Positions 59,071 through 64,000 of a stretch of 64,000 nt of DNA are shown here, one piece after another. Source of the stretch: Microbacterium sp. 8M (GTDB taxonomy: Bacteria; Actinomycetota; Actinomycetes; Actinomycetales; Microbacteriaceae); contig NZ_LR733284.1 of the NCBI RefSeq assembly GCF_902506375.1, positions 2,173,685-2,237,684 on the forward strand. Reading direction: 5' to 3'. Numbering within the stretch: the stretch's first letter is position 1; each line of letters begins with the position of its first letter. Under the pieces are notes generated by a model. The model did not search any database. It saw only the letters and a program-made list of their open reading frames with translations, and was not told the origin of the DNA. The translations under genes were made by a program, and so were the position numbers.

Positions 59071-59356
59071 CGACGATGGGGCCTCAGCGGAGGTCGCGGC
59101 GCAAGGTGTCTGGGCCAATCGGGCCCGGGTTCAGGGTGTCGCTTCCGACATCGAATCCAACGTTGATGCGGATTCTAGGCCCATGCAGGGTCCATCAGTG
59201 ATCACATCGACGCCTGACCGAGCAGGGGGACTCAGTGAGAGTTGACCTGCCCTTGATAGTGCCAGACATGGATCCCGTGTTCTGATTCTTGCTCCGCAGC
59301 CTGTTCGCGCCCGGTGGCAGTCGACTCGCGGGTGAACGGGCAAGTCTACGGAGCCC
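59071..59356. repeat. Gap with a duplicated gene end (59085-59150)
   Basis: Bases 59085-59150 closely follow 60886-60950, the 3' end of the 77-aa lysis gene, together with the terminator in front of it. This places a second copy of the lysis-module left border before fic. No gene is supported in the rest of this stretch. Confidence 0.6.
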
Positions 59357-60514
59357 TCAGGGCGCGTCCCCCTTGAGGATGTGAGGCAAGAATCCGATCT
59401 CGTCGAGGCGCCGCACCAGGAGAGGGCCGAACGCTGCTCCGAGAATGTTCAAGCGATAGGTTCGCGCTCCCGGGCGCTCAGCTACGAGCAAGCCTCTCTC
59501 CAACAAGCTACGGATCGCATGAGAACGTTGCGACGCCGTGCCAGGCAATGCAGGCGCGAGATCACCGGCTCGGACGATTACCTTACGCATTGCTTCCTTG
59601 AGCGCTTCGCCCTCTCTCAGTGAGGCGCCGCCCGTTGCAACTAGGCGATCAATCGCCGGTTCGAGCAGCGAAGACTTGACGAAGGTGAAGTCCTGGATCT
59701 GGGACAGCCTCTCCAGGTCTTCATGGATCCCACGCACGAAAAACGTGCACCATTCGACCGTTCCCTCGTTAGACAGTGAGTCAGCCGCAGCGAGCGCGTT
59801 GTAGTAGCCATCACGGTCGTTGCCGAACACAGCCGTCGGGTTGACCGCGCGCAGTCCGACCGGGCTGACGAACCCATGACGCCGCAGCATCGCATACGAC
59901 AGCAAACGAGATACACGTCCGTTGCCGTTGCGAAACGGGTGGATCCAGAGGAAGCGATGATGCGCGATCGCCACATGAAGCATGTGCTGCGAGGTAGGCA
60001 GATCACGGTTCGCGAAACTGATCCACTCCGTCATCTCGGGATGTACGTAAGGGTGCGACGGGGGCATGTGCTCTGCCCGGGAAATCTCGACGTCCTGCCT
60101 TCGATATTGCCCGGGCGTTGGGTCGCCCTCCCGTGTCAAGTTCTGCACGGATATACGATGCAACTCTCGGATCGTCACGTGGCTTAGCGGAGCGCCCGGT
60201 TCCAAACCGTCGATGAAGGTCATCGCCCGCCGGATGTTCTGGATCTCCTGCTCCCCTTCCGAGAGGTCGGGCTTTGAGATCGCTCGGACAGCATCGTAGA
60301 CCGTAGTCCGGTTCCCCTCGATCCGAGCTGACACGACACTCATCAGGATCTGGAAGAGGGAGTGCAAGCTCACGAGAAAATCTGGCGGCGTGGTCGCAGT
60401 GACTCCGAAGTTCCCTCGAAGTCTCTCGAGCTCGAACGCTCGCACGATCAGTTCTGAGTCAGTCGCGACCTGGGGAAACTCATACTTGTCACGACCGAAG
60501 TCGGAGTCTTGCAC
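59357..60514 (-). CDS. fic: Fic family protein with N-terminal inhibitory motif
   Basis: 385 aa from the GTG at 60514, with GAGG upstream. The catalytic motif HPFRNGNGRVSR (His192) is complete, with the flap (GDPTPGQYR) and a C-terminal winged-helix domain (AIRSLLERGLLVAERPG). An N-terminal SARIEGN motif (residues 62-68) is the inhibitory S/T-x-x-x-E-G/N helix of class II Fic proteins. These transfer AMP or other groups to target proteins. It holds the same slot as the protease of element 1. Base composition is visibly lower in GC. Confidence 0.93.
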   Translation of the reverse strand: MQDSDFGRDKYEFPQVATDSELIVRAFELERLRGNFGVTATTPPDFLVSLHSLFQILMSVVSARIEGNRTTVYDAVRAISKPDLSEGEQEIQNIRRAMTFIDGLEPGAPLSHVTIRELHRISVQNLTREGDPTPGQYRRQDVEISRAEHMPPSHPYVHPEMTEWISFANRDLPTSQHMLHVAIAHHRFLWIHPFRNGNGRVSRLLSYAMLRRHGFVSPVGLRAVNPTAVFGNDRDGYYNALAAADSLSNEGTVEWCTFFVRGIHEDLERLSQIQDFTFVKSSLLEPAIDRLVATGGASLREGEALKEAMRKVIVRAGDLAPALPGTASQRSHAIRSLLERGLLVAERPGARTYRLNILGAAFGPLLVRRLDEIGFLPHILKGDAP

Positions 60515-60525
60515 CTGCAACCACC

Positions 60526-60810
60526 TCAGATTTGTCTCTGTGCCTGAAAAATCAAGCCATCAGAAGGGTACTCCGGCGAAACTATTTGCGTGAGCGCCAC
60601 TGCCATATTTGTCATGATGAACTGACTGAACTCGCCGTTCGATTGGCGTAGCCTGTCGATCAAATCGAGTCGCCGGGTTAGGCAGCCCAGGAGTGGGACG
60701 GTTGGCACGATCGTTGAGACCGCCGGGCGGGAACACGAGCGCATACTTCGGCCCGAGCCTCGGGTCATGCACACCGCGTTGGACGCTTCGTACATTCGCG
60801 TGACCGCAAG
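60526..60810 (-). other. Possible small or broken gene upstream of fic
   Basis: Two minus frames each read protein-like for part of this stretch: PKYALVFPPGG (near 60730) in one, and TRRLDLIDRLRQSNGEFSQFIMTNMAVALTQ in the other up to a TGA at 60526-60528, which overlaps the fic ribosome site. This could be a frameshifted partner of fic. I cannot support a complete gene. Confidence 0.25.
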
Positions 60811-60832
60811 GACTACGACAGGCACTGAACGA

Positions 60833-60870
60833 CGAAACCGCCCCGCCTCTCGAAGAGAAGCGGGGCGGTT
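60833..60870. terminator. Terminator, third copy
   Basis: Same hairpin as at 17703-17744, arms perfect over 12 bp. It stands 14 bp from the end of the 77-aa membrane gene on the minus strand. Confidence 0.8.
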
Positions 60871-60883
60871 CGCATGTTGTGGT

Positions 60884-61117
60884 TCAGCGGAGGTCGCGGC
60901 GCAGGGTGTCGGGGCCGATCGGGCCGGCATTCAGGGTGCGCTCGACCTTCGCTGCGGTATCTCGCGTGAGCAGGCCGTACGAGGTCTGCGCGACGACGAT
61001 CGCGAGCAGAGCCAGCGCCGGCCAGTCCGGTACGACTTCGCCTGTCGCGGCGTAGTAGAACGCGAGCACGAGGCCCGTGAGCACAATTGCGAGCACGACC
61101 GAGAGGACGCGCTTCAC
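60884..61117 (-). CDS. 77-aa two-span membrane protein, lysis cassette
   Basis: GTG at 61117. VLSVVLAIVLTGLVLAFYYA and LALLAIVVAQTSYGLL segments, basic end. The stop of the upstream gene touches this start. Last gene of the element 2 lysis set; probably a holin or antiholin. The 3' end is duplicated at 59085-59150. Confidence 0.65.
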   Translation of the reverse strand: MKRVLSVVLAIVLTGLVLAFYYAATGEVVPDWPALALLAIVVAQTSYGLLTRDTAAKVERTLNAGPIGPDTLRRDLR

Positions 61118-61222
61118 CTACGGCCGCCACGATGGCCGCTGGATGATCGCCTGCAGGTATGGCGCCACGAGCCCGAACAGTACGAGCACGCCGGCGGGGA
61201 TGGTGGGGAGTTCGATGTTCAT
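61118..61222 (-). CDS. 34-aa membrane peptide, lysis cassette
   Basis: ATG at 61222 with AAGGGAA upstream. PAGVLVLFGLVAPYLQAII is one hydrophobic segment followed by a basic end. Fully coupled to neighbours by touching or overlapping starts and stops. Small holin-like peptide. Confidence 0.6.
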   Translation of the reverse strand: MNIELPTIPAGVLVLFGLVAPYLQAIIQRPSWRP

Positions 61223-61689
61223 GAAGTCGTTCCCTTCGTGATTGCGTCGGCGACGTGACCGATGTCTTTGCGGATGCCGCGGATGTCCGAGGCCTGGCCC
61301 GAGAGATCCGCACGGGTCTGCTGCTGGTCCTCGCGCAGCTGCACGATGTCGATACCCTGCTGGCGGTGAGCGCGCTCGAGGTGAGCGACCGCGTCCACGA
61401 GCGCGTCGACCTTCTGCTCGGTGCGGTTCGTGGAGTCGCGCATCGAGCTCCCGGAGTTTGGCTTGACTTCGTGCTCGACGGCTCGCGTGCGCTGCAACAC
61501 AAGCCCGAGGATCGTTCCCGTCGCGGTGAACAGGGCGATGAGGATCGGGGCGGTGTCCTTGTCGATCAGGGCGTCGCCGGTGTCGTCGTGGAGGCCGAAC
61601 GACCAGATGAGGGCCGCGATGCCGACGGCGGCGCCGATCGCGATGATCAACCACTGCGGGATCTGGCGGTGCTTACGGTGCCCGGTCAT
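61219..61689 (-). CDS. Holin-like membrane protein with coiled coil, 156 aa
   Basis: WLIIAIGAAVGIAALIWSFGL and IALFTATGTILGLVLQ are two hydrophobic segments, followed by a coiled coil (TEQKVDALVDAVAHLERAHRQQ). Its place after the endolysin matches the element 1 gene at 19387-19767, though the sequences differ. Probably part of the lysis apparatus. Confidence 0.68.
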   Translation of the reverse strand: MTGHRKHRQIPQWLIIAIGAAVGIAALIWSFGLHDDTGDALIDKDTAPILIALFTATGTILGLVLQRTRAVEHEVKPNSGSSMRDSTNRTEQKVDALVDAVAHLERAHRQQGIDIVQLREDQQQTRADLSGQASDIRGIRKDIGHVADAITKGTTS

Positions 61690-61708
61690 CCGGCGGCCTG
61701 CTTGTCCA

Positions 61709-62464
61709 TCACGACTGCAGGCGCTTCGCGAGCTCGTCGGCCACCTGCTTCGCCATGTCGTCCGGGACGGCGTCAGCGATCGCGGACGCGACCTGCTGCG
61801 GGTCGATGGTGACGCCGGACGCTGCGGCCTGGATCTGGTTCAGGCGCTCCCAGACGGTCGGGCCGAGCTTCCAGTCGGCGCCGGCACCGTTCGGGCGCAC
61901 GTCGAACTTCAGCGCGCGCTGGAGCATTGTCTTGAACGCGTCGTAGTCGCGGTTTGCATCGAGCATGTCGTCCTCCTCGGACAGTGAGACGCCGGCGGGG
62001 ACCGGCAGGTAGATGTTCGGGAACTTGTAGTGCCAGGCCTCGCCGAAACTGAAGCCCTCGGGTTCCATGCCGTAGTCACCGGCATGGGCGCGCAGCCACT
62101 CGGATCGGGCGGAGCCCATGGTGGCGATGCCCGAGTCTTCTCCGGTGTCGCGCAGGTCGGCGGCACCCGCGGTGCCCTGGATCTCGTGGTTCGACTCACC
62201 GGGAGGCGCGGCGGTGCCGGACGGGTCGTATCGGACGTAACGGACGCCCTGCCACCAGCGCACGTCCCCGAATGGGCCGTCGCCATATGCCTGCGGGGTG
62301 TACGTGTCCAGGAAGATGTCGATCTGCTCCTGGTTGGTGCGGATCCCGGAAGTCACGAGCACCTCCACGCCGAACAGTCGGACCATGTCTGCGCTCAACC
62401 GTCGGATCTGGTATGCCATGTACGGCGTGAGCCGGGAACCGTCCTGCCAGACGAAATAAGTCAT
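61709..62464 (-). CDS. Endolysin, second copy (peptidase M15)
   Basis: 251 aa, the same length as, and about 95% identical to, the element 1 endolysin (19925-20680), with all metal-binding residues kept (SNHE, DLRD, WHYK). The TGA overlaps an ATG that now opens only a seven-codon frame. The gene is intact, in contrast to the surrounding pseudogenes. Confidence 0.9.
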   Translation of the reverse strand: MTYFVWQDGSRLTPYMAYQIRRLSADMVRLFGVEVLVTSGIRTNQEQIDIFLDTYTPQAYGDGPFGDVRWWQGVRYVRYDPSGTAAPPGESNHEIQGTAGAADLRDTGEDSGIATMGSARSEWLRAHAGDYGMEPEGFSFGEAWHYKFPNIYLPVPAGVSLSEEDDMLDANRDYDAFKTMLQRALKFDVRPNGAGADWKLGPTVWERLNQIQAAASGVTIDPQQVASAIADAVPDDMAKQVADELAKRLQS

Positions 62465-62534
62465 CAGATGTCCTTCCGGGAGGAACGACGAAGCCCCGCC
62501 ACATGGGATGGGGCTTCGAGGGGTGCTGCGAGGC

Positions 62535-62685
62535 TCAGATACCGTTCTCGCTGCGGAGGTGGGCGGCGAGAAGCGCGCGCTGCGCGGCGGTGAGCGCGGT
62601 CGGGTACACGATCACGTCGTAGATGCGGCCGCGGATGACGTTGGTGTTGTCGCCGCCGAACAGCAGCACCTCGGTTAGGTGGTTC
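62535..62685 (-). pseudogene. C-terminal fragment of the LamG-like tail gene
   Basis: Encodes the last 50 residues (NHLTEVLLFGGDNTNVIRG...) of the protein at 21601-22284, then homology stops at 62685, where the integrase fragment begins. A deletion removed the rest of the tail gene and all genes beyond. Confidence 0.88.
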
Positions 62686-63041
62686 GTGACGGCGAACTGC
62701 TGTTCACGATCGACGGCAAGGGCACCACCCGGCAGAAGAAGTTCGGACACTTCTGGCGCCCTGCTGCAACGGCCGCGCGACTCACCGAAGGGACCGGCAA
62801 GGGCATGCACGCGCTTCGGCACTACTACGCGAGCCTGCTGATCCGGTACGGCGAGTCCGTGAAGGTGGTGCAGGAGCGCCTCGGGCACGCCAGCGCCGCC
62901 GAGACGCTCGATACATACAGTCACCTGTGGGCGGACTCCGACGACCGGACGCGCGAGGCGGTGGACTCGGTTCTGCTGAATCGACCGGATTCTGCGGACT
63001 CTCCGCGGACAGAAACGACCGGCCGACCAGGGAATTCCTGA
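62686..63041 (+). pseudogene. C-terminal fragment of an integrase
   Basis: Carries only the distal catalytic motifs: HALRHYYASLLIRYG, RLGHASAAETL and the nucleophile region LDTYSHLWAD. The arm-binding and core-binding parts and first catalytic Arg are absent. It lies 16 bp from the rnpB att site, so it is the remnant of the recombinase that inserted element 2. It is similar in type to the left integrase of element 1. Confidence 0.9.
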
Positions 63042-63057
63042 TCAGCCAGTAGTTAGT

Positions 63058-63084
63058 GAACGGGCCGGCCTGTACGCCGGGTTC
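63058..63084. other. att repeat of element 2, right copy (rnpB 3' end)
   Basis: The 27 bp form the 3' end of the intact rnpB, including its closing helix strand. Identical to 53412-53438. Confidence 0.92.
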
Positions 63085-63424
63085 TGTTCCGGGGCGGAGC
63101 CCCTTCGACGGTCATCTCTCTCGGCGACGCGTTGCCGCGCCGCTCCAGCGGCCTACCCGGGGACTCGGCGGGCCGCGTCATCATCCCCTGTCTGGCCTTG
63201 CTCCGGGCGAGGTTTACCTGGCGGGCCGTGTCACCACGGCCCCCGGTGGTCTCTTACACCACCCTTTCACCCTTACCCCGGTCCGTGCGGACCGGGGCGG
63301 TCTTCTCTCTGTGGCACTGTCTCGCGGATTGCTCCGGGTGGGTGTTACCCACCGCCCTGCCCTGTGGAGCCCGGACGTTCCTCGGTGCGGTCTCCCGCCA
63401 CGCGACCGTCCGGCCGACCCGTTC
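63058..63424 (-). ncRNA. rnpB: RNase P RNA
   Basis: Read on the minus strand, the RNA has the conserved P4 5' element GAGGAACGTCCGGGCTCCA, the GGTAAGGGTGAAAGGGTGG region, and the P4 3' element ACAGAACCCGGCGTACAGG. The ends pair (GAACGGG with CCCGTTC), closing P1. About 367 nt. It is the catalytic RNA that matures tRNA 5' ends. The 3' end is the att site of element 2, so the terminator is now separated. Confidence 0.95.
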
Positions 63425-63430
63425 GGATCC

Positions 63431-63436
63431 AGTCTA
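63431..63436 (-). promoter_or_regulatory. -10 element of rnpB
   Basis: TAGACT on the minus strand (63436 to 63431), seven bases before the deduced rnpB 5' end. The first three bases are the stop codon of the upstream polymerase gene. No clear -35 is seen. Confidence 0.5.
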
Positions 63437-64000
63437 CGAGGCCTTGCCCGCGTCCTCCGCGATGCGCAGGTCGAGAGGGATGTCGATCTCGAACCCCAGG
63501 AAGAGCCTGCGGGTGGCGGCGTCCGCGGATTCCTGCACGGCGCGCGCCGCCTCGGCCGCGAGTTCGGCCGGCGCATGCACGATCACCTCGTCGTGCAGGA
63601 AGAACGCGAGGTGCGCACGATCGGAGAACACGGGACCGGATCCGGTCGCGGGCCGAGCGGCCCCGGGCAGCGCGCTCAGGCGGTGGCGGATTTCCGCGAG
63701 CCACAGCAGCGACCACTCCGCCGCGGTGCCCTGCACGACGAAGTTGCGCGTGAACCGACCGCGATCCCTCGCCCTGCTGCGCGCCGCGCGCTCGTCCGCG
63801 CCGTCGGCCTCCGGGTCGCTCGCCCGGAACTGCGCGGCGGTCCACGCCGCATCCGGCCGGGGCGAGCTCCGGCCCAGCAGCGTCGACACCACTCCGCCCT
63901 CCTCGCCCGTCTTCGCCGCGCCGTCGACGAGCGCCATGGCGCGCGGGAACACGCTGCGCAGTCTCGGCCCGAGCCGGCCGCTGGGTCCCGTCGTCGCCCC
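63434..64000 (-). CDS. Bifunctional 3'-5' exonuclease/DNA polymerase, 5' end outside the window
   Basis: 189 codons are seen. The end of a family A polymerase palm domain is recognised by FFLHDEVIVHAP (motif C, HDE) near the C-terminus. In this branch the enzyme lacks a 5' nuclease domain and is a separate actinobacterial relative of PolA. The frame is open to the window edge. It stops 10 bp before rnpB. Confidence 0.82.
   Translation of the reverse strand, partial: GATTGPSGRLGPRLRSVFPRAMALVDGAAKTGEEGGVVSTLLGRSSPRPDAAWTAAQFRASDPEADGADERAARSRARDRGRFTRNFVVQGTAAEWSLLWLAEIRHRLSALPGAARPATGSGPVFSDRAHLAFFLHDEVIVHAPAELAAEAARAVQESADAATRRLFLGFEIDIPLDLRIAEDAGKAS

Larger units (their letters stand above)
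53412..63084. mobile_element. Element 2: decayed prophage/cargo island in the 3' end of rnpB
   Basis: Bounded by a perfect 27-bp repeat at 53412-53438 and 63058-63084. It contains lysis genes, cargo genes, pseudogene copies of element 1 anchor genes, and the C-terminal end of an integrase. All head, packaging and most tail genes are missing. It cannot be self-mobile. Confidence 0.9.

Noticed and set aside
59131-59343. 70-codon open frame on the minus strand in the gap before fic
   Set aside because: The sequence (GARIRTRDP and similar) is of the kind often mis-annotated, no ribosome site is present, and part overlaps the duplicated gene end.
1-64000. CRISPR arrays, transposase genes and tRNA genes
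   Set aside because: No regularly spaced repeats, no transposase motifs, and no complete tRNA fold were seen in reading the window.

Overview
This 64 kb window is high-GC actinobacterial chromosome, most likely Microbacterium or a close relative in the Microbacteriaceae. The host genes support this: an Ala/Pro-linked 2-oxoacid dehydrogenase E2, a DUF4191 protein, RimK with a C-terminal RCK_C domain, GlnA1/GlnA2/GlnE, polyphosphate glucokinase and a family A exonuclease/polymerase. Two phage-derived elements interrupt the host genes, and both are bounded by direct repeats that can be read in the sequence.

Host segments. 1-7138: end of the E2 gene, a large membrane-anchored protein of unknown function, DUF4191 protein, divergent rimK and Zn-protease-like genes, RDD protein, and glnA1 behind a GlnR-type box. 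45264-53411: coiled-coil protein, 60-aa protein, lipid-kinase-like protein, then a minus-strand operon (81-aa gene, glnA2, glnE), then ppgK and a small membrane protein. 63058-64000: rnpB and the 3' part of a family A DNA polymerase. The nitrogen-assimilation genes glnA1 and glnA2-glnE would be near neighbours without the first element.

Element 1 (about 7113-45263, 38 kb) is an apparently complete siphovirus prophage inserted in the last codons of glnA1. It restores the C-terminus (YELYYGV-stop), while the original seven codons, stop and terminator lie 38 kb away at 45253-45327. From the left come an integrase, a repressor, a divergent control region, a small early/replication operon, an accessory (cargo) region, lysis genes, tail, head and packaging genes (all on the minus strand), a second accessory region, and a second, unrelated-looking integrase with its own regulator next to the right end. 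The tail chaperone pair uses a -1 frameshift and the portal is fused to a MuF-like domain.

Element 2 (53412-63084, 9.7 kb) is a decayed relative inserted in the 3' end of rnpB, with a perfect 27-bp repeat. The rnpB terminator is stranded on the far side at 53371-53411. It has lost head, packaging and most tail genes; only the C-terminal part of its integrase remains, joined to a tail-gene fragment. Its remaining anchor genes are collinear with the cargo-to-lysis part of element 1: a 92-aa gene, an SRAP gene, a 91-aa gene with a terminator, lysis genes, and a LamG-like tail gene. The cargo between these anchors differs completely. Element 1 carries a Tat-exported protein, an AraC regulator and an SDH-type serine protease with a 62-aa partner. 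Element 2 carries a secreted Cys-rich protein with a small membrane protein, an ArsR/cation-efflux pair, a Tat-exported repeat protein and a Fic protein. This anchored cargo-exchange layout is the most interesting feature of the window.
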